The notes beneath the pieces are model-generated. The model saw only the letters and a program-made list of their open reading frames with translations, was not told where the DNA came from and made no database searches. This document shows positions 52,084 to 61,577 of a stretch of 64,000 nucleotides of DNA, piece by piece (position 1 is the first letter of the stretch; each line of letters opens with the position of its first letter). The position numbers were made by a program, and so were the translations under genes. Source of the stretch: an uncultured Sutterella sp. (GTDB lineage Bacteria; Pseudomonadota; Gammaproteobacteria; Burkholderiales; Burkholderiaceae_F); assembly GCA_900764215.1 (NCBI GenBank), contig CAAFNI010000008.1, forward strand, positions 3,926 through 67,925, written 5' to 3'.

Positions 52084-53571
52084 ATGCACAAGCTTCGATC
52101 CGTCACTCTGCTGTGCGCAGGCATCTGCGCCGGCGTTCTTTCTACCGTCGGCCTCTCCGCATACGCCGAAAAGCAGCCGGCGGCGCCCCTGCCTCTCACA
52201 GAGATCCGCCAGTTCACGAGCGCCTTCAATGCAATCAAGGATTTCTATGTCGACGACGTCACCGACGCCAAACTGCTTCAGTCCGCCGTTGAAGGCATGG
52301 TGAGCGGTCTGGACCCGCACTCAAGCTTCCTTGACGTCGAGGGCTATAAAGACATGACCGAAAGCACCCAAGGCTCCTTCGGCGGTCTAGGCCTGGAAGT
52401 AACGAAGGATCCGGCCGGCGTTCGGGTCATTTCACCGATCGACGACACGCCGGCAGCCCGTGCCGGCATTCGCGCCGGCGACATCATCACGCGCATCGAC
52501 GGAAAGTCTGTGAGCGACATGTCACTCAACGCTGCCGTCAAACTCATGCGAGGCGAACCCAACACCAAGATCGACCTCATCGTAGCGCGCAAAGGCGCCA
52601 ACAAGCCTCTCGCCTTCTCACTTACTCGCGCCCTCATCAAGACTCAATCCGTCAAGATGAAAAAACTTGACGGCAATGTGGGCTACATCCGCATTTCGCA
52701 GTTCCAGGAACGCACAGCCGAGGATCTTTCGAAGTACCTTGGCGAGCTGGCTGAAGACGGTCATCTCGCCGGTCTTGTGCTTGACCTTCGCAACGACCCG
52801 GGCGGCCTCCTTCAGGCAGCCATCGGCGTCTCCGCCGCTTTCCTGCCAAAAGGCTCTGACGTCGTCTCCACGAAAGGCCGCCAAGCACATTCCGATTACA
52901 CTTTTAAGGCGATCGAGTCCGACTATAGGGCAGGAAACGCCGTAAAAGCCCTCTCCACTCTGACGCCGACCGCCAAGAGCGTGCCCATTGTCGTGCTGAT
53001 CAACTCATCCTCCGCCTCCGCCTCTGAAATCGTGGCGGGCGCACTTCAGGATCACAAGCGCGCAACGATCATGGGCGACCGCTCCTTCGGCAAGGGTTCC
53101 GTGCAAACCATCATGCCGATGAAGTTCGGCGACAAGACCGTCGCCGTCAAGCTCACGACGGCACGCTACTACACTCCTTCCGGCCGCTCCATTCAAGCCA
53201 AGGGCATCATCCCCGACGTCTATGTGGACGACACCCCGAAGGGCAACTACCCTTCCTTCCAGATTCGCGAATCCGACCTTACCCATCACCTTCTCAATCA
53301 GGACGACAAAAAGGATGAGGAGGAGTTGCTCAAGGATCTTCCTTATGATGATGAAGAAGGGGAAATTCCGGACTATCAGTACATGTTCGGCGACGACAAG
53401 GACTGGCAGCTTCAACAAGCCGTCAACTTCCTCAAAAAGAAGCCTGTTCTTGAGTCCAAATATCGCGGCAAGCCACGCGATGTGGTCAAGAAGCTCAAGG
53501 CCGAGGAGGCAGCTGCCAAGCTTAAAGCCGACCGTGCCAAGGCCGCCAAGCCCCAGCCGTCTGAGGACTAA
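52084..53571 (+). CDS. S41 family C-terminal processing protease (CtpA type)
   Basis: 495 residues. A signal peptide (about 1-28) is followed by a PDZ domain (about 90-175, GGLGLEVTKDPAGVRVISPI) and the S41 catalytic domain. The catalytic Ser lies in NSSSASASEIVAGAL and the Lys in SFGKGSVQT. The C-terminal 100 residues are Asp/Glu- and Lys-rich and probably extended. CtpA proteases degrade periplasmic hydrolases and other proteins. It is 50 bases after the EnvC-like gene, so one operon is likely. Confidence 0.93.
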   Translation: MHKLRSVTLLCAGICAGVLSTVGLSAYAEKQPAAPLPLTEIRQFTSAFNAIKDFYVDDVTDAKLLQSAVEGMVSGLDPHSSFLDVEGYKDMTESTQGSFGGLGLEVTKDPAGVRVISPIDDTPAARAGIRAGDIITRIDGKSVSDMSLNAAVKLMRGEPNTKIDLIVARKGANKPLAFSLTRALIKTQSVKMKKLDGNVGYIRISQFQERTAEDLSKYLGELAEDGHLAGLVLDLRNDPGGLLQAAIGVSAAFLPKGSDVVSTKGRQAHSDYTFKAIESDYRAGNAVKALSTLTPTAKSVPIVVLINSSSASASEIVAGALQDHKRATIMGDRSFGKGSVQTIMPMKFGDKTVAVKLTTARYYTPSGRSIQAKGIIPDVYVDDTPKGNYPSFQIRESDLTHHLLNQDDKKDEEELLKDLPYDDEEGEIPDYQYMFGDDKDWQLQQAVNFLKKKPVLESKYRGKPRDVVKKLKAEEAAAKLKADRAKAAKPQPSED

Positions 53572-53584
53572 CACTCTATTCCAT

Positions 53585-53625
53585 GAACAACGGGCCGAGA
53601 ATTCATCCTTGCCCCGTTGTTCTAT
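53585..53625. terminator. Hairpin between ctpA and slmA, possible bidirectional terminator
   Basis: Perfect 10-base stem GAACAACGGG (53585-53594) / CCCGTTGTTC (53613-53622) with an 18-base loop; poor T-run. Confidence 0.55.
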
Positions 53626-53644
53626 TCGCCGTTCAGCTTCTGGC

Positions 53645-54256
53645 TCAAGGTTTCAAAAAGAGTTCCGTATCGGCGTTGCACTTGAGTCCCGGGCGAGCCT
53701 TGAAGTTCGTCAGCACGAAGCGCTGCCACTGACCTAGAACGGATGCCATCAGAAGAGATGCCCGGCCAGATGCATCAAAGTCAGCAGGAAGTTCGCCTTC
53801 GGCCACCGCTGTGCGAAAACTCTGCTTCAGGCTGGCTTCGAGAGCAAGATGCAGACGTGCGACGCGCTCGACAAGGCGCGGATCCTCATAGACGATCACT
53901 TGTCCCGTCATGACACGCGTAATGCCGGGGTTGGCATCCGCAAACTGCAGCATCACACTTACACTGGTCCTCACCTGCTCGAGTCCGGACAGGCCTTCCG
54001 ATGAGCGAATTCGTCCCATCAGGCCCAGCAGACTGTCTTCGGCAAAATCGATCAGCGCATCGAACATGTCCGCCTTGCTCTTGATGTAGCGATAAAGAAG
54101 GCCCTCGCTGATATTCATCGCCTCGGCAATGCGCGCCGTGGTGATTTTCTCAAGTTTTGTTTCGTTGAGCATGCCTGCCAAATGTTGCAGGATCTCCTTG
54201 CGGCGCTCGCCCTTGGCGCGCCTGCGGTGAAGCGTTACCTCGACGGAGTCCGTCAT
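53645..54256 (-). CDS. slmA: Nucleoid occlusion factor SlmA (TetR family)
   Basis: 203 residues. The N-terminal helix-turn-helix reads KITTARIAEAMNISEGLLYRYIKSKADMFDALI, and the C-terminal part has PGITRVMTGQVIVYEDPRL, close to the SlmA block of the TetR family. SlmA binds specific DNA sites and stops FtsZ assembly over the nucleoid. In many relatives slmA is near dut and argB; here it lies between ctpA and sppA. A general TetR repressor remains possible. Confidence 0.75.
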   Translation of the reverse strand: MTDSVEVTLHRRRAKGERRKEILQHLAGMLNETKLEKITTARIAEAMNISEGLLYRYIKSKADMFDALIDFAEDSLLGLMGRIRSSEGLSGLEQVRTSVSVMLQFADANPGITRVMTGQVIVYEDPRLVERVARLHLALEASLKQSFRTAVAEGELPADFDASGRASLLMASVLGQWQRFVLTNFKARPGLKCNADTELFLKP

Positions 54257-54300
54257 GATGTTCTATCTTGTGCAGTAGAGTGTTTTGGGAAAACGTAAGT

Positions 54301-56079
54301 TTACAGCGCCGGTTCGAACGGAGCCCAGGCCATCGGTCTGTTAGATTGACTGGACAACGCGTCAAGCGTCTGCTTTGCCTCAAGGACCTTGCCCGCGAAT
54401 CCCATGGCCTTGCTCTGCAGAAGAGCCCGCAAAGCGCCTCGCCAAGGCGCATCGACAGGTTCCCAAAACACCGTCTCCGTTCCTGCCGGAAGCTTCGCCT
54501 CGCGGCACGCAAGCTTCAAGGCTTCATCCAAACCACCCTGTGCATCCGCCAAGCCATACTTTACGGCCTGCGCCCCCGTCCAAACGCGCCCCTGGGCAAC
54601 GCGTTCAACTTCCTCTCCGGACATAGAGCGCGATTCGGATACCAGTTTTTTAAAATCCGCATACGTACGGTTCACCCCACCCTCAACAAGCCTGCGCTCC
54701 GCCTCGCCAGGTGCTGCTACGGGATTGCCGAAGTCGGATAGCGGCGTTGTTCGATAGCCGCCACGTCCAACCTTCAACTCCTCGCGCAGGCCCTCGGCAT
54801 GAACGCTCATCGCAAAGACACCGATTGAACCGGTAATGGAAAGCGGATCCGCCACAATCCGGTCACCCGCCGTCGCTATCCAATAACCGCCCGAAGCAGC
54901 GACATCGCCCATCGAGATGATGACAGGATTCTTTGTCTTCTTCTTATATTCAACAAGCCGTGCACGAATCAGTTCTGCCGCCATGGCATCTCCGCCCGGG
55001 CTGTTGACACGCACAACAAGCGCACGAACCATGGGATCTGCTTCAATCTCATCAATAACGCCATTGATCCCATCGGGCGTCATTCCTCCCAAATCAGCCA
55101 ACCCCGTGATCTCCCCCTCCGCAATGAGTACGGCAATGCTCTCGTCCGTTTGAACACCGTTGGTAACGGTCAGATAAGTCGCAACATCCACGCTCTTCAG
55201 ATCCTTCACCACACCGCCTGCATATGTGTCGGCAAGCTTCTGAAGATAAGCGTCGCGCGTCTCGAGTTCGTCAATGAGTCCGGCCTCCTGAAAAAGAGCC
55301 GAAAGCGGCTTGTCGGCAATGCCGTCCTTGGACAGTCGAGCTATGAACTTTTCAACCGTACCATTGACCAGTCCACGGCGAGCCTCCAATCTGGTCACGA
55401 GTCCCGCCCAAGCATCGTCCATGTAGCTCTTTTGAGCCGCCAGACTTTCTGCTGAAGGCTTGCCTGATGTAAAGATCTCGGGAGCGCTCTTGAAGGCGCC
55501 CGCCTTGTGCACTTCAACCTCCAGGCCGGCAGCGCGAAGGAGGGGCCCCCAATAGAGCGTCGTCGAAGAAAGCCCCTTGATCACGGCATCTCCCATCGGA
55601 TGAATGCCGACATGGTCGGAATGGGCCGCAATCAGATACTGAGGCTGCGTGTACGAGGTGCTCCAAGTCCAAACCTGACGGCCGCTTTCCTGACGATAAC
55701 GGTCGATTGCCGCACCGATCTCACGAATGGAAGCCATTCCCGCCCCGGAAAGATCATCAACGCGCAGCACGACGCCCGCAATGCGCTCGTCTCCCGCAGC
55801 CCTGTCTAGCGCCTCAACGACATCTGAAAGGCGCGTATTCTCCTCAAGAGAGCCGTGTCCCAGCATGGACAGCATGAAGGGCGGTTCAACCGGGCCGCTC
55901 TCCTTCACCTCGCCTACTAGATTGATACGCAGAAGCGTTCCCTTAGGCAGATCCGGAACCTGTGCGGCCATCCAGCAGACAGCCACCACCAAAACAAGCG
56001 CCAGAAAGAAGAGAAGGTTCACCAGAAGGCGGCGAAAGCCGTCAAGCAACCTGTAGGCTGCGGTGATGCGTGAGAACAT
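54301..56079 (-). CDS. sppA: Signal peptide peptidase SppA, 67 kDa type
   Basis: 592 residues, the two-domain form of E. coli. An N-terminal membrane helix (about 18-40) anchors it. The catalytic Lys is in HKAGAFKSAPEIF and the catalytic Ser in GDVAASGGYWIA, followed by DPLSITGSIGVF. It digests signal peptides in the inner membrane. GGGGGA precedes ATG 56079. Its start lies 38 bases inside the end of the upstream HAD gene, so the two may be coupled. The C-terminal segment is of usual length. Confidence 0.94.
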   Translation of the reverse strand: MFSRITAAYRLLDGFRRLLVNLLFFLALVLVVAVCWMAAQVPDLPKGTLLRINLVGEVKESGPVEPPFMLSMLGHGSLEENTRLSDVVEALDRAAGDERIAGVVLRVDDLSGAGMASIREIGAAIDRYRQESGRQVWTWSTSYTQPQYLIAAHSDHVGIHPMGDAVIKGLSSTTLYWGPLLRAAGLEVEVHKAGAFKSAPEIFTSGKPSAESLAAQKSYMDDAWAGLVTRLEARRGLVNGTVEKFIARLSKDGIADKPLSALFQEAGLIDELETRDAYLQKLADTYAGGVVKDLKSVDVATYLTVTNGVQTDESIAVLIAEGEITGLADLGGMTPDGINGVIDEIEADPMVRALVVRVNSPGGDAMAAELIRARLVEYKKKTKNPVIISMGDVAASGGYWIATAGDRIVADPLSITGSIGVFAMSVHAEGLREELKVGRGGYRTTPLSDFGNPVAAPGEAERRLVEGGVNRTYADFKKLVSESRSMSGEEVERVAQGRVWTGAQAVKYGLADAQGGLDEALKLACREAKLPAGTETVFWEPVDAPWRGALRALLQSKAMGFAGKVLEAKQTLDALSSQSNRPMAWAPFEPAL

Positions 56080-56782
56080 TCAATCCCCCATTGGTAAAAA
56101 CTTGGGCATCCTCCGACCCGAACTTCAGGCGGGACAACTCCCGAATATGTCCAATCGCAAAGTCTGCATACGACTGCACGACACGATTGGCAAGCTTTCC
56201 GTTGCGCATTCGATATCCCGTGCACCAAACCGTCTTCACCCCCATGGCACGTGCGCCTTTGAGATTCATCGGGCTGTCGTCAACGAAGACCGTATCGGCT
56301 GGCGATACTCCCCAGCGTCGACACATCTTGAGGAACATCAGACGACTGGGCTTAGGCCGCCACTCACCCAACGCATACATGTCCGTACTTGCCACAAGGC
56401 CGTCAACAACATGATCTAGCCGGAGCGCTCGCAGCACAGCCTCCGCATAGTTGCGCGGACCATTCGTAAATACCACCTTTAGTCCGGCAAGCCTTTTCAC
56501 ATCCCTTGCAGGGCAGCCGCTGAAATGAATGAAGGGACATGGATCGAAGTCGTGAGAAAAGCTCAAAAAGTCCCTAGGATCAATGCCGTGATGTCTCCAC
56601 AGTCCCAGGAAAGTGGCGCCGTAGACGCTCCAGTAATGCCTGCGCAACATCGACGCCTCCTCCCAACCCACATTGAGCTCCCGGCATATGTATTCATTCA
56701 TCAGAAGATGAATTTTGTGGAGCATGCCGCCCGACGCCTCAAAGAGGGTGTCATCCAGATCAAATAGCCACAACTTTGGCAT
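56042..56782 (-). CDS. HAD-family phosphatase, pyrimidine 5'-nucleotidase type
   Basis: 246 residues. Motif I is LFDLDDTLFEA, motif II is VVFTNGPRNYAEAV, and motif IV is VFVDDSPMNLKGARAMG. The alpha-helical cap after motif I is like Sdt1/Phm8-type pyrimidine 5'-nucleotidases. It would remove phosphate from UMP/CMP or related nucleotides; the exact substrate is not known. AGGAAA lies before the ATG. Its last 38 bases overlap the start of sppA. Confidence 0.87.
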   Translation of the reverse strand: MPKLWLFDLDDTLFEASGGMLHKIHLLMNEYICRELNVGWEEASMLRRHYWSVYGATFLGLWRHHGIDPRDFLSFSHDFDPCPFIHFSGCPARDVKRLAGLKVVFTNGPRNYAEAVLRALRLDHVVDGLVASTDMYALGEWRPKPSRLMFLKMCRRWGVSPADTVFVDDSPMNLKGARAMGVKTVWCTGYRMRNGKLANRVVQSYADFAIGHIRELSRLKFGSEDAQVFTNGGLNVLTHHRSLQVA

Positions 56783-56811
56783 ATATTTCCTTTAATGCGC
56801 GCAGCAAATAC

Positions 56812-56861
56812 AAAAAAACTCGGCAATCGTCCGTCATTTTACGGACAACGATTGCCGAGTT
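56812..56861 (-). terminator. Intrinsic terminator after dksA
   Basis: Long stem AACTCGGCAATCGT / ACGATTGCCGAGTT (56817-56830 and 56848-56861) with inner CCGT/ACGG pairs. The T-run on the minus strand is A56812-56818. Confidence 0.93.
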
Positions 56862-56913
56862 CATGGATGCGTTCGATTGAAGGTGCATCAAACCGAGCGG
56901 GCTACCTGAAACA

Positions 56914-57333
56914 TCAGTCTCCGTAGAGCTTCTGCTTGAGTTCGCGACGTTGCTGAGCCTCGAGAGAAAGCGTGGCGGTCGGTCTAGCCAGCAAGCGGGC
57001 GACCCCGATGGGATCCCCCGTTTCCTCACAGTAGCCGTATTCACCGTCATCAATGCGCTTGATCGCAGCCTGAACCTTCTTCAAAAGCTTGCGCTCGCGG
57101 TCACGGGTACGCAGTTCAAGCGCGTGCTCCTCCTCAATCGTGGCGCGATCGGCCGGATCGGGCACAACCGTCGTTTCGCGAAGATTCACCGTCGTCTGAT
57201 CGGCATTTGCACGAAGCTCCGCTTCCATCGTCTGAAGGCGGTTCTTGAAAAATGCAAGCTGGCGCTCATCCATGTAGTCGTCTTCCGACATCTTCAGGAG
57301 CTCGTCAACCGTCAAAAGTTTAGTCGTGCCCAT
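56914..57333 (-). CDS. dksA: RNA polymerase-binding transcription factor DksA, zinc-free form
   Basis: 139 residues. The coiled-coil tip has the needed D-x-x-D-x-A motif in DPADRA (59-64). The C-terminal zinc-finger region keeps only C102; the other positions are T105, S123 and A126, so no zinc is likely to bind. This form is common in Betaproteobacteria and would be insensitive to zinc loss or thiol oxidation. It works with ppGpp on rRNA and amino-acid promoters. ATG 57333 gives MGTTKLLTVDE; the upstream frame is rejected for lack of similarity. Confidence 0.94.
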   Translation of the reverse strand: MGTTKLLTVDELLKMSEDDYMDERQLAFFKNRLQTMEAELRANADQTTVNLRETTVVPDPADRATIEEEHALELRTRDRERKLLKKVQAAIKRIDDGEYGYCEETGDPIGVARLLARPTATLSLEAQQRRELKQKLYGD

Positions 57334-57507
57334 AACTTCTCGTCTTTGTATTTGAATTGGCATTGCGCGGCCGAACAACAAAAAGCACGGCCGTCAGGAA
57401 TATGGCTTTATACAGGAAAACATAGCCCTTTGCCAACTGACAGCGGCCGTTTTATTTCAGTAACTACCCTGACGGGCAATCCGAAAATTAAGCCGCCCCC
57501 GTTGTCC

Positions 57508-58500
57508 TTAGTCCAAACAGGTGGCCAGTCCGCGTCGAATCGCTTCCTCCGGAAGGTTGCGCCCGATGAACACGATCTTCGAGAACGGCTTGCGATCGCC
57601 CCATGCATCAAGCACGTCGCTTACCGCGAGCATGTGCACACCCTGGAAAACGACTCGACGATCAGTGCCCGTCAGATAAAGGACGCCCTTGTAGCGAAGC
57701 ATGTCCTGGCCGTAAACGCTCGTGAGCGAAGCAATATAACGCTCGAGCTTCATCGGATTGAACGGACGATCAGACTCATACACAAACGAATGAATATCGT
57801 CGTTGTGATGGTGCATGTGATGATCATTGTTGAAAAAGGCGGGATCAACATCGAGCACGTCGTTCATGTTGAAACCAGTGATGTTGAGCACCTCGTCAAC
57901 GGGGCATTCCCCCATGTTGACGCGACGAATCGGAGCTCTGGCATTCATCTGACGAAGTCGGCGCTCCATGGCCTCGACCTCTTCAGCAGTGCATAGATCC
58001 GTCTTTGAAAGCAGGATGCGATCCGCAAAACCAACCTGGTCTCGCGCCGCGGCCTCCTCATCAAGCGTGTCGGAACCATGCTTGCAGTCGACAACCGTCA
58101 CCACGCCGTCAAGGCGGAAGAAAGCGGCAACCGCATCGTCCATAAAGAAGGTCTGGGCAACCGGTCCGGGATTGGCAACGCCGCTTGTCTCGATGACGAC
58201 ATAGTCGAACTTGATCTCGCCCTTGCTACGGCGCAGCCGCAGATCCGTAAGAACCTTGGAAAGATCCCCGCGAATCGTGCAGCAAACGCAGCCGTTGTTC
58301 ATGTTCACAATCTGCTCCTTGTCCGTCTGAACGAGCAGATCCGTGTCAATATTCTCTTTGCCGAATTCATTTTCGACAATGGCAATCCTGTAGTCGTGAT
58401 TCTCGCTGAGGATGCGGTTCAGCAGCGTCGTCTTGCCGGCGCCGAGAAAGCCCGTCAGGATCGTCACCGGAATTTCCGGCTGTTGTTCTTCAACCATCAT
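57508..58500 (-). CDS. COG0523/CobW-family GTPase, metal-chaperone type
   Basis: 330 residues. Walker A is GFLGAGKTT (17-25), the metal-binding CxCC is in NGCVCCT (71-74) and the G4 motif is SKTDL. A His-rich loop (DHHMHHHNDDIH, about 229-240) separates the GTPase part from the CobW_C domain. Such proteins are zinc or other metal chaperones. It is upstream of dksA on the same strand with a 174-base gap. I looked for a Zur-like palindrome upstream but saw none. GAGGA precedes the ATG. Confidence 0.9.
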   Translation of the reverse strand: MMVEEQQPEIPVTILTGFLGAGKTTLLNRILSENHDYRIAIVENEFGKENIDTDLLVQTDKEQIVNMNNGCVCCTIRGDLSKVLTDLRLRRSKGEIKFDYVVIETSGVANPGPVAQTFFMDDAVAAFFRLDGVVTVVDCKHGSDTLDEEAAARDQVGFADRILLSKTDLCTAEEVEAMERRLRQMNARAPIRRVNMGECPVDEVLNITGFNMNDVLDVDPAFFNNDHHMHHHNDDIHSFVYESDRPFNPMKLERYIASLTSVYGQDMLRYKGVLYLTGTDRRVVFQGVHMLAVSDVLDAWGDRKPFSKIVFIGRNLPEEAIRRGLATCLD

Positions 58501-58526
58501 TTTTTTGTCCTCGTCAATAACGAACC

Positions 58527-58548
58527 AACCACGGGCGCACCCGTGGTT
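58527..58548 (-). terminator. Hairpin between rlmI and the CobW-type gene
   Basis: Perfect 9-base stem AACCACGGG (58527-58535) / CCCGTGGTT (58540-58548). The T-run is weak, so it may only partly terminate. Confidence 0.5.
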
Positions 58549-58570
58549 GCACGTACATTCAGTCTACGCC

Positions 58571-59794
58571 TCAGGGTCTTACCAAGAGGTGAAGTCCCTT
58601 CAGATACTCGCCTTCCGGATACGTCATCAGAAGCGGATGGTCAATGCCGCCGCCAAAGCGACCCACTGCCCAAGCATCAACCTTCGCGTCAAAAACGGCG
58701 CCCGCGACAATCTTCTGGAAAAGATCGACGTCAACCGCCCCCGAGCACGAGAAAGTAAACAGCCGGCCGCCAGGCGTCAGAAGCTTTAAGCCATTCAGGT
58801 TGATGTCTTTGTAGGCACGGGCAGCACGTTCAACGTGACGATGATTTGAGGCGAACTTCGGAGGATCGAGAATCACCAGATCGAACTTCTCGCCGGCGTC
58901 GCGAAGCTCGCGCAGATACGTGAATACATCCTTGCAGACAAACTTTGCACAATTTCCATCAAATCCGTTTCGCGTTGCATTGGCAGCCGCCATGTCAAGC
59001 GCCTCCTGAGAGGAGTCGACGGAGATGACTTCGTCGGCGCCGCCCTTTAGAAGCGCCAGAGAAAAGCCGCCCGTGTAGCAGAAGCAGTTGAGTGCGCGCA
59101 TGCCGCGGCCATGCACGCGCCGAAACTCTTCGGCAACCTTCTGGGCCGTCAGGCGGCTTTCCCGCTGATCGACATAGAAGCCCGTCTTGTGGCCAATGCG
59201 TACGTCGACGCCGTAGTGCACGCCGTCTTCCACAACCTCGATTGCAGCGGGCGGCTCTTCGCCGCGCAACAGTTCGCTTCGGATCGGCAGACCTTCTCGC
59301 TGACGCGTAGCGGCGTCCGAACGATCGAAGATCGTCTTTGCTCCCGTGATGCGCATGAGCAGATCGGCGATCAGCCCTCGATGGGCTTCAACGCCGGCAG
59401 CCTGAAACTGCGTCACAAGGCAGTCGCCATACTGATCGACAATAAGTCCGGGAAGGCCATCGGATTCGCCAAAGACGAGACGCACTGCATTCGTGCGATC
59501 GCGAAGGCAAGCGCGCGCTTCAACAGCATGGCGCAACTTCTTCTCGAACCAAGCAGCATCGATCACGTCGTCTTCCTTAAAGGACCAGCATCGGGCTCGG
59601 ATCGTCGACTCGGGAGAGTAGGCCGCCCAAGCGAGGAAACGACCGTCAAAGGAGACTACACGAACGGTCTCACCGCTTTCGGGAGCGCTTTTTCTGGCAT
59701 CACGGACCACCTTGTGAACCGCAGTGTCATAGACCCACGGATGACGACGCAGCAGGGAGCGTTCCTTGGATTTTTTCAAAATAAGATCAATCAT
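58571..59794 (-). CDS. rlmI: 23S rRNA (cytosine(1962)-C5)-methyltransferase RlmI-like
   Basis: 407 residues. A PUA domain (about 1-75, LLRRHPWVYDTAV) is followed by an RFM-like linker and a class I SAM domain. SAM motif I is LNCFCYTGGFSLALLKGGA, motif II VDSSQEALDMA and the late motif ILDPPKFA. The end of the catalytic domain is FSCSGAVDVDLF, with the Cys expected of m5C enzymes. It lies three bases after the dapF stop on the same strand. Assignment of the exact base is by family. Confidence 0.9.
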   Translation of the reverse strand: MIDLILKKSKERSLLRRHPWVYDTAVHKVVRDARKSAPESGETVRVVSFDGRFLAWAAYSPESTIRARCWSFKEDDVIDAAWFEKKLRHAVEARACLRDRTNAVRLVFGESDGLPGLIVDQYGDCLVTQFQAAGVEAHRGLIADLLMRITGAKTIFDRSDAATRQREGLPIRSELLRGEEPPAAIEVVEDGVHYGVDVRIGHKTGFYVDQRESRLTAQKVAEEFRRVHGRGMRALNCFCYTGGFSLALLKGGADEVISVDSSQEALDMAAANATRNGFDGNCAKFVCKDVFTYLRELRDAGEKFDLVILDPPKFASNHRHVERAARAYKDINLNGLKLLTPGGRLFTFSCSGAVDVDLFQKIVAGAVFDAKVDAWAVGRFGGGIDHPLLMTYPEGEYLKGLHLLVRP

Positions 59795-59797
59795 GAG

Positions 59798-60673
59798 TTA
59801 AATGTCCTCAGGAATGGTAATGACACCTTTAAAAACGGTCGCAGCCGGCCCCGTCATCATGACGGGAGCGTCCGGAGTCTTCAGGCCCTCCCAGTGAATG
59901 GTCAACTCACCGCCACGGGCCTGAATCGTCACCTCCTCGTCGAACAGGCCTCGGCGAATGCCCTCAACGGCTGCCGCACAGGCCCCCGTGCCGCAGGCAA
60001 GCGTCTCGCCCGCACCGCGCTCCCAGACACGAAGCCTGCCGTATGTACGGGAAAGCGCCTGCAGAAATCCCACATTGACGCGGGCGGGAAAGGCACGAAA
60101 GTGCTCCATTTCAGGCCCCACGGCGGCAACAGGTGCAGCATCAACATCCTCGACACAGATCACGGCATGCGGATTTCCCATCGAAACGACGGAAAACCAG
60201 ACGTCGCAATCTGATAAATTCGCTTTATATAGCCTCGAGGCGCCTTCCGAACGGAATTCCAACCCGTCCGGCACAAAGGGCAGTTCTTCAAGAACCTTGC
60301 GGGCAGGCCCCATATTCACCGTCACGCGGCCGTCGGGCATGACTTCTGGTTCAATGATGGCTTTCATTGTTTCAACACGAATGCGCGTCTTGTCTGTGAG
60401 ACCTTCTTCGCGAACAAAGACTGCAAAGCAACGGGCCCCGTTGCCGCATTGTTCAACTTCATGTCCGTCGCAGTTGAAGATGCGATAGCGAAAGTCTGCC
60501 CCAGGAACTTGAGCCCGTTCCACTATCAAAACCTGATCAGCACCGATGCCGAAGCGCCGATCGGCCAAATAGCGGATCAGTACAGGCGCAGGCTCGATTT
60601 CCTGTCGAATGCCGTCGAGCATCACGAAATCGTTGCCGGCGCCCTGCATTTTTGTAAAACTCAGCTTTCTCAT
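59798..60673 (-). CDS. dapF: Diaminopimelate epimerase
   Basis: 291 residues. It converts LL- to meso-diaminopimelate for lysine and peptidoglycan. The two catalytic Cys are C76 in EQCGNGARCF and that in LACGTGACAA. The N-terminal FTKMQGAGNDFVMLDG block is standard. It begins 25 bases after the lipid A acyltransferase stop and is followed by rlmI. The group metK / lpxL-type genes / dapF is common in Betaproteobacteria. Confidence 0.96.
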   Translation of the reverse strand: MRKLSFTKMQGAGNDFVMLDGIRQEIEPAPVLIRYLADRRFGIGADQVLIVERAQVPGADFRYRIFNCDGHEVEQCGNGARCFAVFVREEGLTDKTRIRVETMKAIIEPEVMPDGRVTVNMGPARKVLEELPFVPDGLEFRSEGASRLYKANLSDCDVWFSVVSMGNPHAVICVEDVDAAPVAAVGPEMEHFRAFPARVNVGFLQALSRTYGRLRVWERGAGETLACGTGACAAAVEGIRRGLFDEEVTIQARGGELTIHWEGLKTPDAPVMMTGPAATVFKGVITIPEDI

Positions 60674-60698
60674 GTCATCCCTTTATTTTTATGCCTTT

Positions 60699-61577
60699 TC
60701 AATAGAGTGATTGCTCACCCTTTGGACGAGTTTTAAAGCGGCGGTGCACCCAAAGATACTGATCCGGATATGCACGGATCCACTCCTCGAGTTCCGCATT
60801 GAGCCTTTTCGTATCCGCTTCGAAATCCGCTGTCGGAAAATTCTCCCACGGTTTGGAGATAATGACGTGGTAACCTCTTTCGGTCATCGTTGCAATGCAC
60901 CAAAGAACCTTGGCCTTTGTCACTCGCGCCAAGCGCGAAACCATCGGAAGCGTAGCAGCCTGAACGCCAAAGAACGGTACGAAGATGGAATTCTTGATCC
61001 CGTGATCCATGTCAGGCAAATAATAGAACGGCAGTCCCTCCTTGATGGCGCGCAACACAGGACGAAGATCGCTCTCATTGCTTTTGGCAATGAGAATAGG
61101 ATCAGAAAAACGCTTGCGCCCTGCCAATACGGCTTCGTCCCAAGCAGGATTGCTCTGCTTCTGATACAGCGACACGCCGCGCACGTAAGTATTGAGCGCA
61201 ATGCCCGCAGCGTCAAGACCGGCAAAATGAGGAGCCACGACAATGACGGGGCTGCCATTGTTGGCCAACAAATTATCCAGCCCCTCGAAAGTCACGAACT
61301 TCTGGATCGTCTCCTTATCGGATTCCCACAGCGTGCCATGGTCAACAGCCGCACGCGCTAGACGCACATAGACACGACGAGCAAGCGAACGGCGCTCAGC
61401 TTCGCTCAGCTCTGGGAAACAGAGTCTCAAATTGGTCTCGATGACATGTCGTCGCTTGGGAATTGCTATCCATAAGACTCTGGCAATGACTTTCGCAAGC
61501 GCTTCACGCACGAACATCGGCAGACTCTTCATCGATCGGACCACGCGGATCCAAAACTTGGCAAAGGCAATGTTCAC
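60699..61577 (-). CDS. Lipid A biosynthesis acyltransferase (LpxL/HtrB family), first copy in order
   Basis: 292 residues. A membrane-bound late acyltransferase that adds a secondary acyl chain to KDO2-lipid A. The H-x4-D catalytic motif is PHFAGLD, and the DMDHGIKNSIFVPFFGV block is the usual second motif. One N-terminal amphipathic or membrane helix is seen. It overlaps the second acyltransferase gene by four bases (61574-61577). Which acyl position it modifies cannot be told. Confidence 0.93.
   Translation of the reverse strand: MNIAFAKFWIRVVRSMKSLPMFVREALAKVIARVLWIAIPKRRHVIETNLRLCFPELSEAERRSLARRVYVRLARAAVDHGTLWESDKETIQKFVTFEGLDNLLANNGSPVIVVAPHFAGLDAAGIALNTYVRGVSLYQKQSNPAWDEAVLAGRKRFSDPILIAKSNESDLRPVLRAIKEGLPFYYLPDMDHGIKNSIFVPFFGVQAATLPMVSRLARVTKAKVLWCIATMTERGYHVIISKPWENFPTADFEADTKRLNAELEEWIRAYPDQYLWVHRRFKTRPKGEQSLY

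Noticed and set aside
58501..58570. Zur box upstream of the CobW-type GTPase
   Set aside because: The only palindrome there is the GC-rich hairpin, unlike the AT-rich Zur consensus.
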